Part shown: positions 6,771-14,901 of the stretch, in pieces | Layout: each line of letters starts with the position of its first letter | Position numbering within the stretch: position 1 is the first letter of the stretch | Source: JBBCJT01 sp037190665 | GTDB taxonomy: Bacteria > Pseudomonadota > Alphaproteobacteria > Acetobacterales > Acetobacteraceae | Length of the DNA stretch: 18,332 bases | Reading direction: 5' to 3' | Assembly (NCBI GenBank): GCA_037190665.1 | Contig: JBBCJT010000059.1 | Location: 1 to 18,332, forward strand | Position numbers and translations under genes: made by a program | Notes under the pieces: generated by a model | The model's input: only the letters and a program-made list of their open reading frames with translations | The model's database searches: none | Told to the model about the DNA's origin: nothing

Positions 6771-8294
6771 ATGACGGGTAGGGTACAGGCAATTCGCTTC
6801 AAGCAGTGGCTGTCAGAATGGGACGATTTTGATTTCGACCCGAAACAGCACCGTCGTAAGCCTGATAGTCATATTCTGCTCTTCTCGATGCCAGCCGTCC
6901 AACTGCGAGCGCTCAGTGGCGTGTATCGGCGCACGAGGGATCGAAAGGGCGGAGAGGGGCTGCAGCGGGTGCATGACCCCAAGCGCTCGGCCGCCATCCG
7001 GGATTTTGTTCGGTTCGGCCACCCCTATAGCGGCCTGCCCCAAGCTGCTCGTAACGAGGGGTCCGCTGCTATAAGGAAGCCCGGCTGGCTGCCGACTGCG
7101 ATTGTCGTGAATATTCTAACCGAGAACGATGAGCGCCGCGGGCGAAAAGTGGCCGCTAAGGATCTCATTAGGATCGATGATAACGGCGCGAGCCGCGCCG
7201 AGCTCACACTGCCTTATGTCGATCGCCTGGAGCGTTGGACGCCGGAAGCCTTGGAGCCTTTTGAAGTCATCGATGGACAGCACCGCTTGTGGGCCTTCGA
7301 TGAGGCGATGGCGGACGGCGGGCTTCCCGGCGACTTTGAGCTGCCTGTTGTCGCCTTTACCGGCCTGGATGTCGGCTGGCAGGCCTATCTTTTTTGGTCG
7401 ATCAACGTCTCCCCGAAGCGCATCAATCCCAGCCATGCTTTCGATCTGTTTCCACTGCTACGATCAGCGGAATGGCTAGAGACGCTCTCGGATCTGCGCA
7501 TCTACCGCCAGGCTAGAGCACAAGAGCTGACCGAGATCCTCTACAATCAGCCCGAGAGTCCGTTTCATAATCGGATTAATATGCTAGGCGAGTCTTCTAA
7601 GACCGCCCCAGTGGGTGCTGGTGTGACTCAAGCCGGCTGGGTTCAGGCGATCACGACTAGCTTCCTCTCTACGGGCAGCGGCCGGTCCGTGAAGGGGCTA
7701 TTCGCGGCCGAGATCACGGCCACGACCGGACCTCTCCCCTGGTCTCGGCCCCAACAGGCCGCCTTTCTCATCGCGCTGTGGGATGCGATCCGCCTGTCTG
7801 TCACCCAAGGTGGGCATAGGTGGGTCGAGCAATTGATACAGTCCGATGGGCAGCAATCGCTCAACGATGATTCCGAGCAAGCCTTCACGGGCACTCGCAC
7901 TATGCTCAATCAAGAACAGGGTGTGAGAGGAGTTCTCGCTGTCGCCAACGAGATCTTCTATTCTCTCGCCCAGCTAAACACTGATGTTTTTGATATTGAT
8001 ACGCAGATCGCAGCGGGCGCCGCGACTAGCACAGAAGATGTTTCGATTGCTCTCGCCGAACTCCGCGAAGCCAATCTTGCCGCACTCATCAACGGCTTCG
8101 GTTCCACGATAGCTGGCTTCGATTGGCGATCAGCCGACGCGCCCGAGCTCGATGATGAGACGCGGTTGCGGAAAAGGGCGTTCCGAGGCAGCAGCGGATA
8201 CGTCGCCCTTCGCGAACAGCTCTTTCGGCATCTGACAACTGGGCCAAAGCCCATCGCTGACATTGCCTCCGAGTCCTTGAAGCGACTGTCCTGA
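6771..8294 (+). CDS. DGQHR domain-containing protein (DndB-like family)
   Basis: The 507-residue protein carries the defining motif IDGQHR (167-172, followed by LWAFDEA). Other family-like features are a PAVQLRALSGVYRR segment near 41-54, a QR-containing segment at 65-80 (LQRVHDPKRSAAIRDFVRFG), a GWLPTAIVVNIL strand (105-116), and FWSINVSPKRINPSHAFDL (208-225), which corresponds to the conserved F-x-x-IN region after DGQHR. Known members are DndB of DNA phosphorothioation and a DndB-like protein of the dpd cluster; DGQHR resembles the ParB/sulfiredoxin-fold signature, which suggests nucleotide or DNA-linked chemistry. The C-terminal half (230-507) matches nothing I recognise. Start choice is supported by a strong GGAGGAG site. 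It is the first gene of a three-gene coupled unit, with lower GC than the flanks, which suggests transfer. No dnd or dpd partner is visible, so its exact role is open. Confidence 0.85.
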   Translation: MTGRVQAIRFKQWLSEWDDFDFDPKQHRRKPDSHILLFSMPAVQLRALSGVYRRTRDRKGGEGLQRVHDPKRSAAIRDFVRFGHPYSGLPQAARNEGSAAIRKPGWLPTAIVVNILTENDERRGRKVAAKDLIRIDDNGASRAELTLPYVDRLERWTPEALEPFEVIDGQHRLWAFDEAMADGGLPGDFELPVVAFTGLDVGWQAYLFWSINVSPKRINPSHAFDLFPLLRSAEWLETLSDLRIYRQARAQELTEILYNQPESPFHNRINMLGESSKTAPVGAGVTQAGWVQAITTSFLSTGSGRSVKGLFAAEITATTGPLPWSRPQQAAFLIALWDAIRLSVTQGGHRWVEQLIQSDGQQSLNDDSEQAFTGTRTMLNQEQGVRGVLAVANEIFYSLAQLNTDVFDIDTQIAAGAATSTEDVSIALAELREANLAALINGFGSTIAGFDWRSADAPELDDETRLRKRAFRGSSGYVALREQLFRHLTTGPKPIADIASESLKRLS

Positions 8295-8295
8295 G

Positions 8296-9564
8296 ATGGG
8301 TAACGCCTCGTTAACCGCTGCTGACAAGGCTGTACTCAAGCTCGCCGATCCAGCTGCCGTGATAAATGCGCTCAGCAGGCTTGGGACCCAACCAGTTCCG
8401 CCTTGGCTTCGGGCCGGCCACCCTTTCCCGGACGGGGCGCTACCTCAAGGGAAAGCAACCTTTGCAGCTATCGGAACGACTGATCTTCTAGACGTCATCG
8501 CCGTCCGAGGACCACTCCACGCGATCGATGGATGGAGTTATCTTGGCCGCGCACTGAATGCGCTCGTGAGCGGTCAGACGCATGCCGCGCGCCATCTGGC
8601 CTATTATGCTGAACTAAGAGCTGCGCTCTCCATCTTGGCCAGCGCTGGCATCGGTGTTTTTAACAAGCGCAATTTAGTGATCGATGCGGCCGGCGCTGTT
8701 CACATGATGTCGGAACTTCGTACTCACGATATGGCTTGGTTGGCTATTGCCGAATGGGCAGCATTTCCGATCAGCCTCGAGCGCATCATCAGGCCGATCG
8801 AGATTGCCGGTGGCTCATTGCTGGATCCGTTTCGCGAATTCTTCCCAGCTGGCGCCTCAATCGCCGCAGGCCCGCTAATGGCAGGGTGGGGTTTTGACCT
8901 GCAGCAAGGCTCAGCGGATCGGGATGAGCGAAATTGGTCAAGCTATCAGCCCACTGCCCTCGGTCCTATCCTTACAACGCCGTCTGAGGATACCACGTTC
9001 CTGAAGATGTTCTGGGACGCGCTTCGACCCAAGGGGATCGAGCTGGAGCGACATCTCATCCGAATCCTCCTTGAGATGGAGGCCCGCTCTCATGCTCTCG
9101 AAATTGCTGACTATGAGAGCCGATATGATAGGCTGGATGACCATCTGAAGGCTATTCTTCCATTTGATTTTCTGACTCGGGTCGACGAGCCCGTTGACCA
9201 TGAGTTTATCGTTCGGGTCTCAGCCTCATGCCTGCCAGCCCATCCTTACTCAATGGTTTGTCGCGCCGGCCTTTTGCTTCGGCTTGCCAACGGGATGGCT
9301 GAGGAAAACCTCCTGTCGGCAGGGATTCAACCAACTATTCAATTTGAAAGGTGGTGGAGGGAGTTTGGCCTCGCCCACGGTCTGTGGAGCCCTTCTTCTC
9401 CGCCGACCGCCAACGCTGATCTCTGGCAAGACATCGATCTCGCTCTGGAAGACGTGATAGTGGCACCGTCAACGCATCGACATGCGTGGATCTCGGCTCT
9501 AGCAGGCAGCGCCATACGGGTATGCGAGGCGGAACGGGCGGCTCTATGGGGGCTGTTCCAATGA
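8296..9564 (+). CDS. Uncharacterised island protein between DGQHR and methyltransferase genes
   Basis: I do not recognise this 422-residue protein. It begins one base after the DGQHR gene's stop (TGA-G-ATG) and its own stop overlaps the methyltransferase start (ATGA, 9561-9564), so it is a coupled partner of both. No signal peptide or membrane segment is evident, so it should be cytoplasmic. The most structured-looking part is helical, residues 80-123: WSYLGRALNALVSG, then ARHLAYYAELRAALSILAS and GIGVFNKRN. That pattern of regularly spaced Tyr, Leu and Arg residues suggests a conserved core. Later regions include ERHLIRILLEMEARSHALEIADYE (split at 251-274) and a Trp-rich end (RWWREFG, 352-358). 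No nuclease motif, Walker motif or methyltransferase motif was found. A specificity, effector or regulatory role is possible. Confidence 0.8.
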   Translation: MGNASLTAADKAVLKLADPAAVINALSRLGTQPVPPWLRAGHPFPDGALPQGKATFAAIGTTDLLDVIAVRGPLHAIDGWSYLGRALNALVSGQTHAARHLAYYAELRAALSILASAGIGVFNKRNLVIDAAGAVHMMSELRTHDMAWLAIAEWAAFPISLERIIRPIEIAGGSLLDPFREFFPAGASIAAGPLMAGWGFDLQQGSADRDERNWSSYQPTALGPILTTPSEDTTFLKMFWDALRPKGIELERHLIRILLEMEARSHALEIADYESRYDRLDDHLKAILPFDFLTRVDEPVDHEFIVRVSASCLPAHPYSMVCRAGLLLRLANGMAEENLLSAGIQPTIQFERWWREFGLAHGLWSPSSPPTANADLWQDIDLALEDVIVAPSTHRHAWISALAGSAIRVCEAERAALWGLFQ

Positions 9565-10694
9565 AGTACATGGGCTCAAAGCGAGTCATGCTGGGAAATG
9601 GCCTGGGCGAGGCGCTTGGCCGCTCGCTGGCTTCTGCTGATCGGGTGTTAGATCTTTTTACTGGGTCAGCCGCTGTTGCTTGGCACGTTGCCGAGAAGCA
9701 CGGGAAGCGAGTCTTGGCGAGCGATCTTCAGCAATACTCAGCGGTCCTCGCAGCCTCGGTCATTGAGCGTACGGAGCCCGTAACCGACTTTGCATGGGTG
9801 GAAAGTTGGATGAAACGCGCGCGATCACGGGTAGCGGGCCACAAGGAATGGTCCGCAGTGAAGAAGCATCAGACCCTTCTCAGTCGATTATCCGTTCGCG
9901 AAGCGGCGGACACGGCCCGTGCCATTAGTCTGGGCGAGAAGTATCCTATCAGTAAGGCCTATGGAGGTCATTATTTTTCCCCTTGGCAGTCTGCCTGGAT
10001 TGATGCCTTGCGGGTCAGTCTGCCCGTTGAGGAGAACCTACGAAATGTCGCCCTCGCATCCCTTATACAGGCCGCCAGCCGCTGTGCCGCTTCTCCCGGA
10101 CACACCGCGCAGCCCTTTAAGCCCAATGAAACCGCCGGACCATTTCTAGTCGCCGCTTGGCAACAAGACTTGCCTGCGATCGTAGTATCCAGGATCAAGG
10201 ATATCGCGCCTCGCAGGGCAAGGATAAAGGGTAAGGCATATTGCGCTGACGCCCTTGAGGTGGCGGACCAAGCTCGACGGGGCGATCTCGCTTTTCTCGA
10301 TCCCCCCTATTCGGGAGTGCATTACAGTCGCTTCTATCACGTCCTTGAAAGTGTTGCTCGTGGTGAGATCGGAGAAGTGGCGGGCATAGGCCGCTATCCT
10401 TCAGCCGATAAGCGCCCATCATCTGATTTTTCCCTGCTCACCAAAGCACGGCGGGCATTCAATGACCTTTTAGCTATCCTGGCGCGTAAGGGAGCAGGTG
10501 TGATCATCACCTTCCCCGCGGGCAGAGCGTCAAACGGTTTAAGCGGAGACGATGTTAAAGCACTCGCCGCAGAGCATTTCAGAATTGAAGAAGCAAAGGT
10601 CTCCTCGCGGTTCTCCACACTGGGAGGTGGGTCAAAACACCGCGCAGCCCGACAAGATGCGGACGAACTGATTTTGACTTTATCCGCAACCTAG
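9561..10694 (+). CDS. D12-class DNA adenine N6-methyltransferase
   Basis: The 377-residue protein has the order of the D12 (Dam-type, alpha) adenine methyltransferases: motif X KYMGSKR at 2-8, motif I DLFTGSAAVA at 31-40 (S-adenosylmethionine binding) and motif IV FLDPPYSG at 246-252, whose DPPY (247-250) is the catalytic signature for adenine N6 transfer. The interval between motifs I and IV includes YFSPWQSAWIDA and SPGHTAQPFKPN, seen in a subgroup of these enzymes. About 200 residues separate motifs I and IV, a long insert that probably carries target recognition. The start at 9561 is set by the ATGA overlap and the usual MKYMGSKR beginning; an upstream in-frame ATG at 9486 lies inside the preceding gene and is rejected. 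No partner restriction nuclease is seen. The recognition site cannot be predicted here. Confidence 0.92.
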   Translation: MKYMGSKRVMLGNGLGEALGRSLASADRVLDLFTGSAAVAWHVAEKHGKRVLASDLQQYSAVLAASVIERTEPVTDFAWVESWMKRARSRVAGHKEWSAVKKHQTLLSRLSVREAADTARAISLGEKYPISKAYGGHYFSPWQSAWIDALRVSLPVEENLRNVALASLIQAASRCAASPGHTAQPFKPNETAGPFLVAAWQQDLPAIVVSRIKDIAPRRARIKGKAYCADALEVADQARRGDLAFLDPPYSGVHYSRFYHVLESVARGEIGEVAGIGRYPSADKRPSSDFSLLTKARRAFNDLLAILARKGAGVIITFPAGRASNGLSGDDVKALAAEHFRIEEAKVSSRFSTLGGGSKHRAARQDADELILTLSAT

Positions 10695-10912
10695 TATGCT
10701 GCTCTATTGAGGTTATCTGCGCGCGCGATTTTTATCTGGCAAACTGTCCCCCGCTACCACGGGGAGCACCTTGCGGCATCGCAGCACTCTCCTAACAGCC
10801 CCCCCCGCGTCACTAGAACTCTAGAATCCGAAAAGCATTCCTCCTCCCACAGCACCCGCCGGCCCCGCCTCCCCCATAGCGCCCCGCCCCGCCCCTTGGC
10901 ACAGTCGTGCCC
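10695..10912 (+). other. Right border of the island and lysA upstream region
   Basis: The 218-bp gap returns from low to high GC. A small hairpin CCCCG/CGGGG (10749-10753 with 10760-10764) could end the island transcript, though no T-run follows. A weak sigma-70-like pair TTGCGG (10771-10776) and TAACAG (10793-10798), spaced by 16, could serve lysA. An inverted repeat CTAGA-AC-TCTAG lies at 10813-10824; CTAG is usually rare in bacteria, so two copies side by side stand out. I compared this gap by eye with 6606-6770 and found no shared repeat longer than about six bases, no tRNA and no integrase remnant. Confidence 0.35.
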
Positions 10913-12250
10913 ATGGCCGCACCCGCACCCGTCCTCACCACCGACGACCCCACCTTCGCCGACCTGCTGGCCGCGCGCCCGCACCTGTCCGTCCACCCCA
11001 TGGACGGGCTGACGATGGAGGACGTGCCCCTCGCCCGCATCGCCGCCGCCGAAGGCACGCCCACCTGGGTCTATTCCGCCGGCGCGATGCGCCACCGCTA
11101 CCGGCTGCTCGCCGGGGCCTTCGCCGAAGCCGGGCTCGATGCCTCCATCCACTACGCGATGAAGGCGAACGACCATCTCGCGGTCGCCGCCCTGTTCGCG
11201 CGCGAAGGCGCGGGCGCGGATGTGGTCAGCGGGGGCGAGCTGGCCCGCGCGCTCGCCGCCGGCATCGCCCCCGGCCGCATCGTCTTCTCCGGCGTCGGCA
11301 AGAGCGAGCCGGAGATACGCGGCGCGCTCGGCCACGACATCATGCAGATCAACGTCGAGAGCGCGGAGGAGCTGGAGGCCCTCTCGGCCATCGCGTCCGC
11401 CATGGGCCGCACCGCGCGCATCGCGCTGCGGGTGAACCCGGACGTGGATGCCGGCACGCACGCGAAGATCACCACCGGCAAGGCCGAGAACAAGTTCGGC
11501 GTGCCGTATGAGGACGCCGCCGCGCTCTACGCCCGCGCCGCATCGCTGCCGGGGATCGAGCCGGTCGGCGTGGCGCTGCATATCGGCAGCCAGGTCACCG
11601 CACTCGCCCCCTACCGCGCCGCCTTCGCACGCGCCGCCGATCTCGCGCGCCACATCCGCGCGCAGGGCCTGCCGATCAGCCGCGTGGATTGCGGCGGCGG
11701 CATCGGCATCGCGTATCGGGACGAGATCCCGATCGCGCCCGCCGCCTTCGCCGGCGCGGTCAAGGCCACGCTCGGCCCGCTCGGCCTGAAGTTGATGTTC
11801 GAGCCGGGGCGCTTCCTCGTCGGGCCCGCGGGCGTGCTGCTGGCCTCGGTCGTGCTGGCGAAGCGATCCGGCAACCACCGTTTCGTGATCCTGGATGCGG
11901 CGATGAACGACCTCATTCGACCTTCCATGTATGAGGCCTGGCACGGCATCCTGCCGGTGGCGGCGGGCGCGTTCCACGCCCCGCTCGCGCCGGCGGATGT
12001 GGTGGGTCCGGTGTGCGAGACGGGCGATACCTTCACCCGTATGCGGGACCTGCCGCCGCTCGGCCCCGGCGACGGCGTCGTGCTGCTCGACGCCGGCGCC
12101 TACGGGGCGGCCATGAGCAGCACCTACAACGCGCGGCCCCTGGCCGCGGAGGTGATGGTGGACGGCAGCGAGTACGCAGTGATCCGGCCCCGGCAGGCGA
12201 TCGAGGCGCTCTGGGCGCACGAGGCCGTGCCGGCATTCGTGGCCGGATGA
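10913..12250 (+). CDS. lysA: Diaminopimelate decarboxylase
   Basis: The 445-residue fold-type III PLP enzyme decarboxylates meso-diaminopimelate to L-lysine, the last step of lysine synthesis. Visible key parts are the PLP Lys in YAMKAND (Lys 84), HIGSQ (224-228), the Gly-rich phosphate loop CGGGIGI (261-267), FEPGRFLVGPAG (297-308), the catalytic Cys 369 in CETGDTF, and DAGAYGAAMSSTYNARP near the end. The start is ATG at 10913; a GTG two codons upstream (10907) is equally placed and no clear ribosome-binding site decides between them. The stop overlaps the next start (ATGA, 12247-12250). In relatives argH often precedes lysA; here the island lies upstream. Confidence 0.94.
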   Translation: MAAPAPVLTTDDPTFADLLAARPHLSVHPMDGLTMEDVPLARIAAAEGTPTWVYSAGAMRHRYRLLAGAFAEAGLDASIHYAMKANDHLAVAALFAREGAGADVVSGGELARALAAGIAPGRIVFSGVGKSEPEIRGALGHDIMQINVESAEELEALSAIASAMGRTARIALRVNPDVDAGTHAKITTGKAENKFGVPYEDAAALYARAASLPGIEPVGVALHIGSQVTALAPYRAAFARAADLARHIRAQGLPISRVDCGGGIGIAYRDEIPIAPAAFAGAVKATLGPLGLKLMFEPGRFLVGPAGVLLASVVLAKRSGNHRFVILDAAMNDLIRPSMYEAWHGILPVAAGAFHAPLAPADVVGPVCETGDTFTRMRDLPPLGPGDGVVLLDAGAYGAAMSSTYNARPLAAEVMVDGSEYAVIRPRQAIEALWAHEAVPAFVAG

Positions 12251-14820
12251 ACGGGGCGCCGCCCGGCCTCACCCGGCGCCGGCGCCTCGCGCGCGCGGCG
12301 CTGTGGTGGGAACGGGCGTGGCCGGCGCTGTGGCCGGCGCTCTGCCTCGCGGGTGCGGGGCTGCTGGTCGCGCTGCTCGATCTGCCGCGGCTGCTGTCGC
12401 CCTCGGCGCATGCCGTGCTGCTCGCCCTCTTTGCCATCGGCATGGTCGCGCTGCTGTGGCGCGGTGCGCGGCGCCTGTCGCTGCCGGCGGCGGCGGAGGC
12501 GGACCGGCGGCTGGAACGCCGCTCCGGCCTCGCGCACCGCCCGCTCGCCGCACTCGTGGACAAGCCGGCTGCCGCCACGGCCGAGCAGATGGCGCTGTGG
12601 CGCGCCCATGTCGCCCGCGCCGCGAGCCAGCTTCGCCGGCTGCGCGTGGGCTGGCCGAGCCCGGGGCTCGCGGCGCGCGACCTGCGCGCGGTGCGGGGCG
12701 CGCTCGTCGTCGCCCTCGTCGCCGCGTTCGGCATCGCCGGGTCGGATGCGCCGCACCGGCTGCTGCGCGCGGTCACGCCGGGCTTCGCGGCCGCCCCGCT
12801 GCCGGCGCCGCCGCGGGTGGAAGCCTGGATCACGCCGCCGTCCTATACCGGCCTCGCGCCGCTGTTCCTTGATCCGGCCGGCGGCAGCGTCTCGGTGCCC
12901 GCCGGCTCGCGCCTGTCGCTGAGCCTGACGGGCGGCACGGGCGGGGAGCCGGTGCTGGCGCTCGACGACCAGACGCAGCCGATGCGCATGCTGGATGCCG
13001 CGAGCTTCGCCGCCGAACGCGACCTCGCGCAGGGCGGGCGGCTGGCGGTACTGCGGGACGGGCAGCCGCTCGCCGCCTGGGACATCGCCGTGGTCGCGGA
13101 TGCGCCGCCCACCGCCGCCTTCCCCGAACCGCCCGGCCGCGCCGGCCGCGGCCCGATGGCGCGGCTGCCCTGGCAGGCCACGGACGACTGGGGGCTGGCC
13201 GGGCTGCGGGCGGAACTGCGCCTGCGCGACCGGCCGGATGCCCCGCCGCTCGTCATCGAACTGCCGCTGCCCGGCGGCGCGCCGAAGACCGCGCGCGGCG
13301 CGCACCAGACCGACCTGACCGCCCATCCCTGGGCGGGCCTGCCCACCACCGCGCGGCTGATCGCCCGCGACGGCGCGGGGCAGGAAGGGCGGTCGGCCGA
13401 TGTGGGCTTCGACCTGCCGGAGCGGGAGTTCAACCACCCCGTCGCCAAGGCGCTGATCGCGATCCGCAAGCGCCTGTCGGTCGCGCCGGGCGAACGCCGC
13501 TGGGCGCAGGGGGAACTGGATCGCCTGTCCACCGACCCGGGCGCGTTCGACAACGATGCCGGCGTCTTCCTCGGCATCCGCACCGCGCGGCACCGCCTGC
13601 TGCGCGACCGCCGCCCGGAGGCGATCGAAGACGTGCAGGCCCTGATGTGGGACCTCGCGATCCGGCTGGAGGAAGGGGCCACCGAACGCACCGCCCGCGC
13701 CCTGGCCGAGGCGCGGCAGGCCCTGCGCGAGGCGCTGGAGCGGCAGGAGCGCGGCGAGCAGGTCAGCCGGGAGGAGATCGACCGGCTGATGCGCGAGTTG
13801 CGCGAGGCGATCGACCGCCACATGCAGGCGCTGGCCGAGGAAGCACGCCGCGAGCAGGCCGAAACCGCCGAGCCGCGCGACATGCAGCGCCTCGACCGGC
13901 AGGAGATCGAGCGCCGCGCCGACCAGCTCCGCGAGGCGATGCGCGAGAACCGGACCGAGGATGCCCGGCGCGAGCTGGCGGAGCTGGAGCGGATGCTCGA
14001 ACAGCTCCAGGCCGGCCGGCCCGAGCGCGGCCAGAGCCGGGAGCGCAACGCCCAGCAGCGCCAGCGCGGCCAGCAGCAGATGGGCGCGCTGCAGGACATG
14101 GTGCAGCGGCAGGGCAAGCTGCTCGACAACAGCCACCAGCGCGCGGGCGAGGCCGTGGAACCGCGCCGCCCCGGCCAGCCGCCGCAACAGCAGCAGCGCA
14201 ACCGGCCGCAGTCCCGGCAGCAGCAGCAACAGCAGCAGCCCGGCACCCCGCAGCAGGAATCGGAGCAGCGCGGCCTCGACCGCCGCCAGCAGGATGCGCT
14301 GCGCCGTGCGCTGGGCGAGCTGATGCAGCAGTTCGGCGACCTGACCGGCGACATCCCCGCCCCGCTGTCCGAAGCCGATCAGGCGATGCGGGAGGCCGGG
14401 CGCGCGCTTGGCGAAGGCCGCGACGGGGAGGCACGCGGCGCCCAGCAGCGCGCGATCGAGGCGCTGCAGGAGGGCGGACGCGAGATGTCACGCCAGATGG
14501 CGCGCCAGTTCGGCCCGATGGGGGAGGAGAGCGGGGAAGAAGGCGAGGGCGACCAGGACGGTCAGGGCAATGCCGAGACGGGCCAGGATCGCAACGGCCG
14601 GGACAGCGCCCGCCGCGGCGAGGAAGGCCGCGACCCGCTCGGCCGGCGCACGCGCGAGGGGCCTGCGGGGTCCGATGAGGGTTCCGACGTCGCCGTCCCG
14701 GACGAGGCGGAAGCCTCCCGCACCCGCGCCATCCAGGAGGAGCTGCGCCGCCGCGGCGGCGACCGCTCCCGCCCGCAGCCGGAACTCGACTACATCGACC
14801 GGCTGCTGCGGCGGTTCTGA
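12247..14820 (+). CDS. TIGR02302/DUF4175 family membrane protein
   Basis: An 857-residue alphaproteobacterial protein of unknown function. The N-terminus has three hydrophobic segments (about 27-46, 53-73 and 149-165) joined by basic stretches. A proline-containing, beta-rich region follows (about 185-400; AWITPPSYTGLAPL, then DDWGLAGLRAELRLRDRP). The second half is highly charged and helical (about 440-640), very rich in Glu, Arg and Gln, likely coiled coil. Glutamine tracts (four at 647-650, seven at 658-664, coded mostly by CAG) lead into a Gly/Glu/Arg/Asp-rich tail. The end, ELDYIDRLLRRF, is typical of the family. The start overlaps lysA by four bases, so it is coupled to it, a pairing common in this group. 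It converges on the zinc-ribbon gene. Confidence 0.85.
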   Translation: MNGAPPGLTRRRRLARAALWWERAWPALWPALCLAGAGLLVALLDLPRLLSPSAHAVLLALFAIGMVALLWRGARRLSLPAAAEADRRLERRSGLAHRPLAALVDKPAAATAEQMALWRAHVARAASQLRRLRVGWPSPGLAARDLRAVRGALVVALVAAFGIAGSDAPHRLLRAVTPGFAAAPLPAPPRVEAWITPPSYTGLAPLFLDPAGGSVSVPAGSRLSLSLTGGTGGEPVLALDDQTQPMRMLDAASFAAERDLAQGGRLAVLRDGQPLAAWDIAVVADAPPTAAFPEPPGRAGRGPMARLPWQATDDWGLAGLRAELRLRDRPDAPPLVIELPLPGGAPKTARGAHQTDLTAHPWAGLPTTARLIARDGAGQEGRSADVGFDLPEREFNHPVAKALIAIRKRLSVAPGERRWAQGELDRLSTDPGAFDNDAGVFLGIRTARHRLLRDRRPEAIEDVQALMWDLAIRLEEGATERTARALAEARQALREALERQERGEQVSREEIDRLMRELREAIDRHMQALAEEARREQAETAEPRDMQRLDRQEIERRADQLREAMRENRTEDARRELAELERMLEQLQAGRPERGQSRERNAQQRQRGQQQMGALQDMVQRQGKLLDNSHQRAGEAVEPRRPGQPPQQQQRNRPQSRQQQQQQQPGTPQQESEQRGLDRRQQDALRRALGELMQQFGDLTGDIPAPLSEADQAMREAGRALGEGRDGEARGAQQRAIEALQEGGREMSRQMARQFGPMGEESGEEGEGDQDGQGNAETGQDRNGRDSARRGEEGRDPLGRRTREGPAGSDEGSDVAVPDEAEASRTRAIQEELRRRGGDRSRPQPELDYIDRLLRRF

Positions 14821-14841
14821 CACTGCCGGCGGGGCCGGTGT

Positions 14842-14875
14842 GCCGGCTGCGCGACGCGAACGCGCGAGAGCCGGC
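14842..14875. terminator. Hairpin between convergent genes
   Basis: GCCGGCT-GCGCG (14842-14853) pairs with CGCGC (14861-14865) and AGCCGGC (14869-14875), with a three-base bulge and a seven-base loop. It lies between the TIGR02302 stop (14820) and the zinc-ribbon stop (14902), and probably serves both strands as terminator. No T-run is present. A weaker CCGGC/GCCGG hairpin immediately precedes it (14826-14838 region). Confidence 0.55.
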
Positions 14876-14901
14876 TCGCCAGCCAGCCTGAACCGAACGC
14901 C

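Noticed and set aside
6771..8294. A complete phosphorothioation (dnd) or dpd cluster
   Set aside because: Only a DGQHR protein is present; no cysteine desulfurase, sulfurtransferase, DndC/DndD/DndE or tRNA-guanine-transglycosylase-like gene is visible.
9486..9560. Upstream extension of the methyltransferase to the ATG at 9486
   Set aside because: It would overlap the previous gene by 79 bases with a Gly/Arg-rich stretch, while MKYMGSKR at 9561 is the normal D12 start and has an ATGA junction.
6606..10912. Attachment-site direct repeats bounding the island
   Set aside because: Comparison by eye of the two border gaps gave shared words of only about six bases (for example CACTAG), which is chance level.
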